Both the position numbers and the translations under genes were made by a program. From assembly GCA_032161045.1 (NCBI GenBank), contig JAVHTH010000006.1: a stretch of DNA of 64,000 bases. One strand, written 5' to 3'. This document shows positions 26,101 through 32,942 of the stretch, in pieces; positions within the stretch are counted from its first letter, which is position 1, and every line of letters begins with the position of its first letter. Under the pieces are notes generated by a model, which did not search any database, had not been told where the DNA came from, and saw only the letters and a list, made by a program, of their open reading frames with translations. This stretch comes from Fervidibacter sinensis (lineage in GTDB: Bacteria; Armatimonadota; Fervidibacteria; Fervidibacterales; Fervidibacteraceae).

Positions 26101-26780
26101 GGCTCGTCGTAGACGCTGATGCTCAATCGGTCAAAAGGAACGAACGGTCTAAGCGCTTCGGCAAACCCTTGCAAAACCTCTGGCATCGGCTTTCCTGAGA
26201 TCAGTAAATTGTCAAGGCAACGAAGCAGTTCCAGATGTTGCCTCATTTTGCGCTCGCGTTCCAACGCTTGCTCTAACTCCCATTGTTCCATTAACCGCTG
26301 CAGCAACAACGCCACTATCGGCAATATTGGCTGCAAGCGTTGGATGTCTTCTTCGGAATAGGCATTGGGTTCACGGCGGTGAAAGACGAGGGCAGCGATA
26401 ACTTGCCCTCCCGCTTCAATCGGCACAGCGAGGCGGGTGTGAAAGCCTGCGGACTTGACGGTAGCGAAAGAAGGCGTAAATTCTTTGCCGTCAGTCTCAA
26501 GTAGAGGTTGCCTCTGTTGAACAACCCAACCCGTCGCCGTCCCAGCAAGCGCTCTCTTTTCACCAGAGCGGACTAATCCCTCAACTTCTCCTGTCGGGAC
26601 GATAATCTCTGCAAACTGCTCGTCAGGGTGAACTAAAGAACATGAAAGCCTGTCAAAGGGCAAAACACTTTTCAAGTGTTCTGCAAGAGCCTGAGCCATT
26701 TGCCTCCAATCTCTGGCATGAACCAAGGTTTCAATCAAGGGCAACCATTTGTAACCGTTCGTTTGGGCTTGGGACTTCAA
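23196..26780 (-). CDS. hybrid sensor histidine kinase with several GAF domains, PAS and receiver
   Basis: About 1194 residues. At least four GAF-type sensor domains follow one another (repeated LPFDRLSCSLV, FVPFDRLSISVYD, LEVDRLSILI and LPCDSVSVSLL motifs), then a PAS-like segment (LDDVNRRFGDLIGIP). The HisKA motif is GIAHDLNN (His near 832), and the ATPase boxes are FINLIINAADA, DDGIGM and GVGLGLST. A C-terminal receiver domain carries the phosphoacceptor Asp in VVTDLSMP near 1122. No membrane segment, so it is a cytosolic sensor. TTG 26780 is preferred because a G-rich site lies eight bases upstream, while the 26879 TTG has no ribosome site. No separate output regulator is adjacent. Confidence 0.85.
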   Translation of the reverse strand: MKSQAQTNGYKWLPLIETLVHARDWRQMAQALAEHLKSVLPFDRLSCSLVHPDEQFAEIIVPTGEVEGLVRSGEKRALAGTATGWVVQQRQPLLETDGKEFTPSFATVKSAGFHTRLAVPIEAGGQVIAALVFHRREPNAYSEEDIQRLQPILPIVALLLQRLMEQWELEQALERERKMRQHLELLRCLDNLLISGKPMPEVLQGFAEALRPFVPFDRLSISVYDEPTNREWLYVVWNDGAVWEAHKVKPFAHHGAAKKAMQTGEPILRPCFDEAEFPAEAWLLEQGFRSALVYPLPMPERFKATLNFSSRQLEGFNESHIAFLDSLAEQLAIALNALLRDEMEKEQEGLRAGLLQISVDLLAARSLEDVIATINKGLKVLEVDRLSILIRFPDGVVREAISPPEGVQWQEVEWLPQPIREGETVLGDVLLGRLSMFVTNDPLNETSEIERKLWQQALEGQHLKFGNAIIPIKGHSGVVGAIAVDFRDSCRFLSPQDELVQLLLTLGNLVGLALENLWLSEQIQHQLSETQTLHRLILEAASGAELKQIAQSLVEALPSILPCDSVSVSLLTEDKQHLEFVATHPAPPPDFPLGVRLPTSVGIMGYVARTGEPVLERDVRTNPYYFAGRSGTLSELCVPIKIGKEVVGVINLESQKLGAFNERHLSFLQTLAAQLGVVMERSQLLRRQTELAQQLSVIFDAVLEGVALVLPDGRLDDVNRRFGDLIGIPAEQLRYQHVSKMVDVLIQRATDPVAMKEAIDLAFEDPTQPIFDTLTLTSPECVLERYCVPVWLPDGSLMGQLWVLRDVTEERQRQHEILRLERLRTLGELASGIAHDLNNALSPILGGADLLRQMTEGEAQTIADTIYRSVQYATDIIRRLQSFYRTTAVGVQTTVDVHQLLQDAIAITRSRWQDAALAEGVTIKVETHFAEEPAMTKGIPAELRQVFINLIINAADAIIEKAKVTGKREGLICIATECTPKHIIVRVIDDGIGMTEEVQRRAFEAFFTTKGEKGVGLGLSTALATITVHGGSITLRSQPMEGTTVTVTLPLVQPVAVPGAPAPPVKAEFPRWKVLVVEDQFLVMQTVTAQLQRLGMEVATARHGEEAWEILQRETFNLVVTDLSMPVMNGIELAKRIREKFPDLPIILMTGWGDFVPHQEIQELRIFTVLQKPIAMQAWRDTFSTLMEQISMPH

Positions 26781-26955
26781 AGTGCCGTCCCCCCTTGAAC
26801 CCCACACGATAAGGGTTTTTCGCTTTCTTGCGTGACAAAAGCAAATTTGGCTGTTCTGGCTAAAAATCAGTTCGGGCAAAGTCGGTTAGAAAGTTTAGCA
26901 ACCGACCATCAAAATGTCTATGATTGGGAAGAGAATGCCGCGTTTGGGTCAACCC

Positions 26956-27894
26956 TCACAGGTTCATTTCATCACTCAACTGCGCCACTAACTTGTTTGC
27001 TCGCTCTCTCATCCGACATACCGAACAAATCTCAGCCGTCGTCGGCATACCGCAGCGAGAGCAAGGTTTCAGTTCAGGTTCGGGGAACTTTTCGTCAAGC
27101 AAGGGTTGAATTTGCTCAACGAACTGCGAGTAAAATGCCCACTTGGTTCCCGGCGAACGCTCCTCAATGCGGTTGAGCAAGTCTTTGTAAAAAAGCGACG
27201 ACGCACCAACGGAATATGGACATTCCTGTTCAATGTAGGGGATGCGGTTGAGGATGGTGAACAGCGCCACTTGCTTTTCGGTGAACCGAACGAAAGGTTT
27301 GATCCTTTTGAGTAACCCATCCCTTGACGGCAAAACTGGGGATTGTCTCGCCAAGTAACCGACCTGCCACCTCATCACATTGCCCAAAAGTGTTGCCGCT
27401 TCGTCGTCCAAGTTGTGCCCAGTTGCAATGACAGTGTAACCGTGTTCCAAAGCGAACTTGTTGAACAAGTAACGCTTGACAGCACCGCAGGCTGAACAAG
27501 GCTCGCGGTTGCTCGCAAATGCCAAATCCGGCACGGGTTTCCCCATTTCCTCCGAAACGCTAACGATATGCAATGTCCGCTGAATTCGCTCAGCGAGTTG
27601 TTGGGCAAATTGCTTTGAGTGCGATGAATACTCACCGGCGGAAATCCCTAAGTCCAAATAAAGCCCGTCTGCCTCGTAGCCGAGTTGTGTCAAAGCGAAC
27701 CAAAGCCCGAGGCTGTCCTTGCCACCCGAAACGGCGACGAGGATTTTGTCGTCACGCTCTATCATTCGCCATTCCTTTATCGTCCTTTCCGTCATCCGCA
27801 AGAACCATTTGGGATAGCAGTCTTTGCACAAAGCCAAGCGATGTTCTCGCATGTATATGACCGCTTTTTGCTTGCACCAAAGGCATCGTTTCAC
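26956..27894 (-). CDS. ttuA: tRNA 2-thiouridine synthetase, TtuA family
   Basis: Encodes 312 residues: an N-terminal zinc finger (CLWC with CKDCY), the PP-loop SGGKDS near residue 55, further conserved NREPCSACGAVKR and GHNLDDEAATLL, and a C-terminal zinc finger (CSRCG with CSVC). This is the layout of TtuA, which uses an Fe-S cluster, ATP and the thiocarboxylated carrier TtuB to convert m5U54 to m5s2U54 in the T-loop of tRNA, stabilising tRNA at high temperature. The ttuB-like gene lies 66 bp upstream on the same strand, which supports TtuA over the related TtcA or Ncs6. Confidence 0.88.
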   Translation of the reverse strand: MKRCLWCKQKAVIYMREHRLALCKDCYPKWFLRMTERTIKEWRMIERDDKILVAVSGGKDSLGLWFALTQLGYEADGLYLDLGISAGEYSSHSKQFAQQLAERIQRTLHIVSVSEEMGKPVPDLAFASNREPCSACGAVKRYLFNKFALEHGYTVIATGHNLDDEAATLLGNVMRWQVGYLARQSPVLPSRDGLLKRIKPFVRFTEKQVALFTILNRIPYIEQECPYSVGASSLFYKDLLNRIEERSPGTKWAFYSQFVEQIQPLLDEKFPEPELKPCSRCGMPTTAEICSVCRMRERANKLVAQLSDEMNL

Positions 27895-27960
27895 TTCCTG
27901 CTCACCTCATTGCTTAATCGGTTGGACGCTTATGCGAAAGTGTCCGCGAAACTGAGCCAC

Positions 27961-28164
27961 TCAAGCCCCACCCGATATTGCGCTGATGACTTTCACCTCG
28001 TCCTCTTCCTCAAGCCACTCATCTTCAGTGAGAACTTCTTCCCCGCGCACAACCAATGTGCTTTCGGGCGACAAATTGAGTTTCTCAAGCAACTCCTTGA
28101 CCCTCATCCGCTTGTCAAATTCAAAAACTTGCCCGCGGAATTCAACTTTCACGGTGATTGCCAC
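27961..28164 (-). CDS. ttuB: ubiquitin-like sulfur carrier protein, TtuB-like, ending in GGA
   Basis: Encodes 67 residues with the MoaD/ThiS/TtuB ubiquitin-like pattern (VKVEFRGQVFEFDK, VRGEEVL, EEDEVKVISAISGG). In Thermus TtuB the C-terminal di-glycine is activated to a thiocarboxylate that donates sulfur to TtuA. Here an alanine follows the two glycines before the stop (GGT GGG GCT TGA on the coding strand), so the GG is not terminal. Pairing with ttuA directly downstream supports the assignment. The extra residue would have to be removed or tolerated. Confidence 0.8.
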   Translation of the reverse strand: MAITVKVEFRGQVFEFDKRMRVKELLEKLNLSPESTLVVRGEEVLTEDEWLEEEDEVKVISAISGGA

Positions 28165-28251
28165 CCCTCGTTGTCAATGTGTTAGACTGATACTTGTCGG
28201 TGAGCAAATGCGCAAAAGAATTTTAGCCCAAACAGCAAGGGGGTAAGGCAA

Positions 28252-29910
28252 ATGCGACGATGGGGCTGGTTCAGTGTCGGTTTGCTTGCCTTGATATTTG
28301 TTTTGCCTCTGATGTGTCAAGATTTGCTGCAGATGTTCAACGAGGGTCTGAGATTGTATCAAGAGGGGAAAACCGATGAGGCACTGGCGCTTTTTCGGAA
28401 AGTTGTTGAAATCAACCCCAACGATGGAGAGGCGTGGGTTTACATCGGGACAATTTTGCTCAGCAAAAACGACCACGAAGGTGCAATCAGTGCTTTGGAA
28501 AAAGGTTTGAGCCAATCCTTACCCGGGCTTATTGCCGCACAAGGTTGGGTGAACTTGGGAGTTGCATATCAACTTGGTCGCAAAGATATTGCCAAGGCAA
28601 TTGAAGCCTACGAACGAGCCATCGCCTTCAAGCCCGATTTGCCTGAGGCTCATTACAACCTCATCCTTGCCCACTTACTGCAAAACAATTTCGCCGAGGC
28701 TGTGAAAGCAGGGGAAAGGGCATTTTCCATACTTGGCAAGCCCCTTAAGCCTGAGCAAGTTCAAACGACTTTTGAAAAAGCGCTGGAGTTTTTGGTTCGG
28801 GACTACGACAGGGCTTTGGAGTTGCTTCGCAGTATGGCGCAACAGCAGTTACCGCGCCATGAATTTTTCTCGTTGATGGGACAAGCCTACGAGGGCTTGA
28901 AGCAATTTTCAAGGGCTGCGCTTTTCTACGGTCAGGCTGCCGCTTTGGCCCCTCAGGTTGCGAGGTATCATGTTTCATTCGGGGTAGCGTTGAGGCAAAT
29001 GAAGCGATTACCCGAGGCAGTGAAAGTTTTGGAGCGGGCAACTGCTTTGGACAATCGCGATGCGTTCGCTATGACCGTTTTGGGCATCACTTACAGCGAT
29101 TTGGGACGGTGGCAGGAAGCGGCAATAACTTTGCGACGAGCCGTTGAACTTGACCCTCAAAACTTTGACGCTCACAGCACCCTCGCCATCGCATATGAGC
29201 AATTGGGGCAGATACCTCAAGCCATGCAAGAATATCTTGCGGCTCTTGGAATACGAGAAGAGCCAAACATTCTGAACAACTTGGCACGGCTTTATTTGCT
29301 TCAAGGGGAAAGCGCCGAGCAAGGAGGGCGAATTAAAGAAGCGGACGATGCCTACCAACAAGCCATTCAAAGGTTGCGCCGCGCTTTGCAATTGAATCCC
29401 AATTTCGTGCCCGCCCGTTTGAACCTCGCCATTGCTTTGCGCAGGCGTTCTCGCGTTTTGTTGCAGCAAGGGCAAACAAAACTGGCGGAAGAAACTTTGC
29501 AGGAAGCAGAAAAAATCCTGCAAGAATACTTGGCACAAACTCCCGATCCAACCGCCAAATTGGAGATGGCGAGGTTGTTGAGTGAAAGAAAGCGTTATGA
29601 CGAGGCTTTAAAGTTAGTTCGGGAAGTGATTGCTGCCCAACCTAAATTGGAAGAAGCCTACATCTTTTTGGGCTTCATCGCTTTGCAGTTAGCGCGCCTT
29701 GATGACGCCGAGCAAGCATACACGCAAGCGCTGAAATTGAACCCGAAAAGCGCTGACGCAATGGTCGGTTTAGGCGTCGTCGCCTTTCAAAGGAATCGCC
29801 TTGATGAAGCAGAGGCATGGTTCACTCGCGCCCTTGAAATCAGCCCCAATCACCCATATGCAAAGCAAAACTTGGAAATTGTCAAGCAGGTGAAAGAAAG
29901 AGCAAAGTAA
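28252..29910 (+). CDS. secreted TPR-repeat protein
   Basis: Encodes 552 residues with a signal peptide (WFSVGLLALIFVLPLMCQ) followed by about a dozen tetratricopeptide repeats from residue 25 to the end (for example GLRLYQEGKTDEALALFRKVVEINP and AEQAYTQALKLNPKSADAM). TPR solenoids bind other proteins. In the periplasm they often serve pilus, secretion or envelope assemblies. AAGGGGGTAAGG precedes the ATG. It is divergent from ttuB across an 87-bp gap. No second domain is seen, so the partner is unknown. Confidence 0.85.
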   Translation: MRRWGWFSVGLLALIFVLPLMCQDLLQMFNEGLRLYQEGKTDEALALFRKVVEINPNDGEAWVYIGTILLSKNDHEGAISALEKGLSQSLPGLIAAQGWVNLGVAYQLGRKDIAKAIEAYERAIAFKPDLPEAHYNLILAHLLQNNFAEAVKAGERAFSILGKPLKPEQVQTTFEKALEFLVRDYDRALELLRSMAQQQLPRHEFFSLMGQAYEGLKQFSRAALFYGQAAALAPQVARYHVSFGVALRQMKRLPEAVKVLERATALDNRDAFAMTVLGITYSDLGRWQEAAITLRRAVELDPQNFDAHSTLAIAYEQLGQIPQAMQEYLAALGIREEPNILNNLARLYLLQGESAEQGGRIKEADDAYQQAIQRLRRALQLNPNFVPARLNLAIALRRRSRVLLQQGQTKLAEETLQEAEKILQEYLAQTPDPTAKLEMARLLSERKRYDEALKLVREVIAAQPKLEEAYIFLGFIALQLARLDDAEQAYTQALKLNPKSADAMVGLGVVAFQRNRLDEAEAWFTRALEISPNHPYAKQNLEIVKQVKERAK

Positions 29911-30197
29911 AGCCAATGTGACCTTCAGGGAGACGCTAACACCTTGAACTCAAGTTTGTGGTCAACTTGCCACTTGGTAGCAAAATGGTCAGGCTGATGG
30001 CAGGTTGGTAGAAAATTCGCAAAATCTGATAGACTCGTCCCAAAGAGGCATAAAGCGCGTTTTAGAGGAAGCGAGAAACAAACCTTCAATGCGGATGTTT
30101 GGCGAATTGGCGGGAGTTACAAGGTTAAGTGACTGTCAAGACTTGTGTCTCGCGAATTCGTTGAAGTTTTAAGGTGTTGGTTTCCGAGGTGAGGCAA
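29911..30197. other. gap without a gene before nadK
   Basis: No plausible ORF or repeat was found. TTGGTA at 30005-30010 is followed 17 bases later by GATAGA, a weak promoter-like pair, and I would not rely on it. Confidence 0.4.
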
Positions 30198-31058
30198 TTG
30201 AAGCGAGTGGGCTTGCTGGTCGCTTTGCACAAACCGGGAGTGAGCGAGTCCGTTCGGCAATTGGTCGCCTTGTTGGAGAGTTTGGGCTTTGAAATTGCTA
30301 TGCCCAATGAGGTGGCAAACTTGCTTGAGCGTCCTAATGCATTGCCCATGGAAGACCTGACAAAAACAGATGCATTGATTGCTTTGGGTGGAGATGGTTG
30401 CGTTCTATCGGCGGCGCGATTGGCAGCCCCTCACAATATCCCCATTTTAGGGGTCCGAATAGGAGGGTTCGGTTTCCTCGCGGAAGTTGAACTTGAACAT
30501 GTTGAAGATGCCTTCAAAAAGTTCCTTGCAGGCGAATTTTGGCTGGACGAACGGACAATGCTTCAGGCTGAACTGTGGCACGGTGAAAATTTGGTTTGGT
30601 CTGCAATTGGCTTGAACGACGCCGTCATACTCAAATCACCCACATCTCCTTTGCCCCTTTGGGAAGTCTTCGTTAACGACGAACTCTTGGCTCGTTACCC
30701 TGCCGATGGCGTCGCAATTGCAACCCCGACGGGTTCAACCGCATACACCCTTTCGGCTGGTGGTCCGATTCTCGCTCCCGATGTTGATGCCTTTCTGCTC
30801 ATGCCAATGTATGCCCACACCTTGACTTTGCGACCTTTGGTCTTGTCGTCAAAAGCGAAGGTGACGGTCAAACTTCTGCCCCAACGCCGCCCCGTTGAAG
30901 GTGAAATCTCTGTTGACGGACAAATTAATTGTCAAGTTTTGCCAACCCACCATGTGGTCATTTTCAAAGCACCTTTCAAGGCACAGATCGTCCGCTTTTA
31001 CGGTTCATCGTTTTACGAACGATTGCGCCAGAAATTGCGATGGGGCGAGAGGCAGTGA
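30198..31058 (+). CDS. nadK: NAD kinase
   Basis: About 286 residues that phosphorylate NAD to NADP. Landmarks are IALGGDGCVLSAAR (the GGDG motif), PILGVRIGGFGFLAE, and the C-terminal IATPTGSTAYTLSAGGP. The TTG at 30198 is chosen because GAGGTG ends six bases upstream. The frame is open back to 30174 without a better site. A GTAGGGC palindromic element begins immediately after the stop codon. Confidence 0.92.
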   Translation: MKRVGLLVALHKPGVSESVRQLVALLESLGFEIAMPNEVANLLERPNALPMEDLTKTDALIALGGDGCVLSAARLAAPHNIPILGVRIGGFGFLAEVELEHVEDAFKKFLAGEFWLDERTMLQAELWHGENLVWSAIGLNDAVILKSPTSPLPLWEVFVNDELLARYPADGVAIATPTGSTAYTLSAGGPILAPDVDAFLLMPMYAHTLTLRPLVLSSKAKVTVKLLPQRRPVEGEISVDGQINCQVLPTHHVVIFKAPFKAQIVRFYGSSFYERLRQKLRWGERQ

Positions 31059-31059
31059 A

Positions 31060-31121
31060 GTAGGGCGGGGTTTTATACCCCGCCGACAATTTTGTTGGCG
31101 CGGTTTGAAACCGTGCCCTAC
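31060..31121. repeat. GTAGGGC palindromic element, copy 3
   Basis: Starts GTAGGGCGGGGTTTTATACC two bases after the nadK stop and ends GAAACCGTGCCCTAC. It is homologous to the copies at 18917 and 19000, with the left stem changed from CAGGG to CGGGG and its partner changed to match (CCCCG), a compensatory change that keeps the hairpin. Confidence 0.75.
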
Positions 31122-31140
31122 CCAAAAGAGGGTGACTTTG

Positions 31141-32685
31141 ATGGGCTTGAAGCAAAGCCGGATTGGGGCTTCAGTTTTGCTTGCGCTCCTTTTCATCCAT
31201 AAACTCCCTTCACAGGTTCAAGCCCCAATGAAAGTTGGAAGGTGGGGCTTATGGGAAGCGAGACTCAAAAGCGACCGCAGGTATTTCAACCCTTTCACCG
31301 AAGTGACCGTAATCGCAACTTTCCGCTCGCCCTCAGGCAAGGTGTGGACCGTTGAAGGATTTTACGACGGAGACAGAACTTGGAAAGTTCGGTTCATGCC
31401 TGACGAAATCGGTCAATGGCGTTGGTTCATCCGAGCCGAACCGCCAGATGAGAGGCTTTCGGCAAGCGGTAGATTTGAATGCGTCCCATCACAATTGCGA
31501 GGACCGCTTAAGGTTCATCCACAAAATCCGCTTTGGTTCGCCTTCGCCGACGGCACGCCGGTTTATCTGCTTTCCTTTCACCTTTGGAACTTAGATGCGA
31601 TGGACGAAAAAACTTTGGCGAAAACCCTTGACTTTCTTAGGTCAAAAGGTTTCAACGCAATCGTCGGTCCACACTTGACGCCTGAGCGAACGGCTTGGGC
31701 ACGATTACCCGATGGACGCACCGATTTTGACAGATTCAACCTGCCGGTTTGGCAAGGACTTGACAGGGCTTTGGAATTGACGGCGGAACGAGGCATGGTG
31801 CTCATCCCGTTCAGCATCGTTGGCGGCACAAATGGTTTGCCCAAAGTTCCTGACGAACGCCGCCTTGATTTGCTGCTCCGTTACTGGGTCGCGCGCTGGC
31901 AAGGTTTTTGGAACGCAACCTTCCAACCAACGAGTGAGTGGGAAGAAGGCTACTCTGAACAGGAAATTTTGGAAATCGGCGAACGACTTTACGAATTGAC
32001 TCACGGTCGTTTCCTCATCAGCGTCCACAGTTTAAAGGCAAGCAGCGAAACGGTTCAACGGGCAAAATGGCTCAGTTACCACACCATCCAAGACAAACTT
32101 GACAACTGGGACTTTGGTAAGTTTGCTTGGTTTGCGGAACTCTTTCGCCGCGTTCCCAAACCAATATTCGCCCACGAGTGCTTATGGGAGGGAAATTTTT
32201 ACCAACGAGATGCTGGGCTTGATGTTGACAACTTGAGACGAGCCGCTTGGGTCATCGCGCTCAATGGCGGGCAAATTAATTACGCCGATGAAGTCATCCC
32301 GCCGAGAAGGTGGCAGCGGCGCGAAGATGTCGGAGCAACTTTCAGCGAACTTGGACTGGCAACGAAACCCCTTGGTCAACTTTATGACGCCTTGAGCAAT
32401 CTCGCGCGCTTCATTCGTTCGCTCCCTTTCTGGCGAATGACCCCGCACCCTGAACTTGCGAGCACTAAGTTTTGCCTCGCCGAATTAGGGCGAACATACG
32501 CAGTTTATGCGCCTCAGGGCGGAAGGGTTTACCTTGACTTGACAAAAATTGAGGGCAAGTTTAAGGCGAGGTGGTTCAACCCACGAACGGGTGAATGGGT
32601 TGATGGAGGATTTATTTCCGCTGGCAGCGTAGAGGAATTCACTGCGCCCGATGGCAACGATTGGGTTTTGTTGGTTCAACGGTAA
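31141..32685 (+). CDS. secreted DUF5060/DUF4038 glycosidase-like protein (GH140, apiosidase-like)
   Basis: About 514 residues: signal peptide, a DUF5060-type beta domain (residues 30-115, GRWGLWEARLKSDRRYFNPF and FRSPSGKVWTVEGFYDGD), a DUF4038-like barrel (about 125-420, PLWFAFADGTPVYLLSFHLW, HECLWEG) and a C-terminal collagen-binding-like beta sheet (YLDLTKIEGKFKARWFNPRTG). GH140 members cleave apiose from plant rhamnogalacturonan II, but the family is broad and this one may act on another glycoside. ATG 31141 has GAGGGTGA six bases upstream. The upstream reading frame overlaps nadK and is not used. Confidence 0.75.
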   Translation: MGLKQSRIGASVLLALLFIHKLPSQVQAPMKVGRWGLWEARLKSDRRYFNPFTEVTVIATFRSPSGKVWTVEGFYDGDRTWKVRFMPDEIGQWRWFIRAEPPDERLSASGRFECVPSQLRGPLKVHPQNPLWFAFADGTPVYLLSFHLWNLDAMDEKTLAKTLDFLRSKGFNAIVGPHLTPERTAWARLPDGRTDFDRFNLPVWQGLDRALELTAERGMVLIPFSIVGGTNGLPKVPDERRLDLLLRYWVARWQGFWNATFQPTSEWEEGYSEQEILEIGERLYELTHGRFLISVHSLKASSETVQRAKWLSYHTIQDKLDNWDFGKFAWFAELFRRVPKPIFAHECLWEGNFYQRDAGLDVDNLRRAAWVIALNGGQINYADEVIPPRRWQRREDVGATFSELGLATKPLGQLYDALSNLARFIRSLPFWRMTPHPELASTKFCLAELGRTYAVYAPQGGRVYLDLTKIEGKFKARWFNPRTGEWVDGGFISAGSVEEFTAPDGNDWVLLVQR

Positions 32686-32698
32686 ATTGAGCGAAATT

Positions 32699-32723
32699 GG
32701 GAGGGCGAGGCTCCTGCCGAGCC
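32699..32723. repeat. GAGGGCGAGGCTCCTGCC hairpin repeat, copy 1
   Basis: A 25-bp repeat (GGGAGGGCGAGGCTCCTGCC plus GAGCC) that can fold with GGCTC and GAGCC arms. It is identical to the copy inside the gene at 36034-36058 and nearly identical to 34231-34255. Confidence 0.75.
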
Positions 32724-32732
32724 AAAAAAGGG

Positions 32733-32760
32733 GTGCGGAGTGCGAAGTGCGGGGTGCGGC
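32733..32760 (+). repeat. heptamer array, GTGCGNN type, 4 units
   Basis: Units GTGCGGA, GTGCGAA, GTGCGGG and GTGCGGC fill exactly 28 bp in the gap before the GH123-like gene. The same type is found on the minus strand at 8493-8520. Confidence 0.8.
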
Positions 32761-32762
32761 TT

Positions 32763-32785
32763 GGGAGCAAGGCTCTTCCCGAGCC
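32763..32785. repeat. diverged GAGGGCGAGGCTCCTGCC-type hairpin, copy 2
   Basis: GGGAGCAAGGCTCTTCCCGAGCC has the same frame as copy 1 with changes in the spacer and loop. It lies directly behind the heptamer array. Confidence 0.55.
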
Positions 32786-32828
32786 GAAAAATTCGTTGTT
32801 TGGAGGGTCAGGCTACTGAAACAAACTC

Positions 32829-32893
32829 GGTAGCGTCGGGGCTTGTCCCCGACGGGAGTTTAACGACCGTTGCCCACAAGGGACGACGCTACC
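32829..32893. repeat. GGTAGCGTC palindromic element
   Basis: A 65-bp element with perfect terminal inverted repeats GGTAGCGTCG and CGACGCTACC, and an internal hairpin TCGGGGCTTGTCCCCGA. It is the last of several repeat types packed in the 257 bp before the GH123-like gene. Confidence 0.7.
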
Positions 32894-32942
32894 GTGTAGG
32901 ATTCCTAAAGAGCCGAAAATTTTGACAAGGGAGGCATAAGTC

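Noticed and set aside
26781..26879. Upstream extension of the histidine kinase frame
   Set aside because: TTG at 26879 lacks a ribosome site, and the extra residues do not resemble a domain.
28171..28194. TTGTCA with GATACT as promoter of the TPR gene
   Set aside because: Spacing is only 12 bases, too short for a sigma-70 promoter.
30895..31140. Long N-terminal extension of the apiosidase-like protein overlapping nadK
   Set aside because: It crosses a palindromic repeat and the nadK coding region. A ribosome site and signal peptide support the start at 31141.
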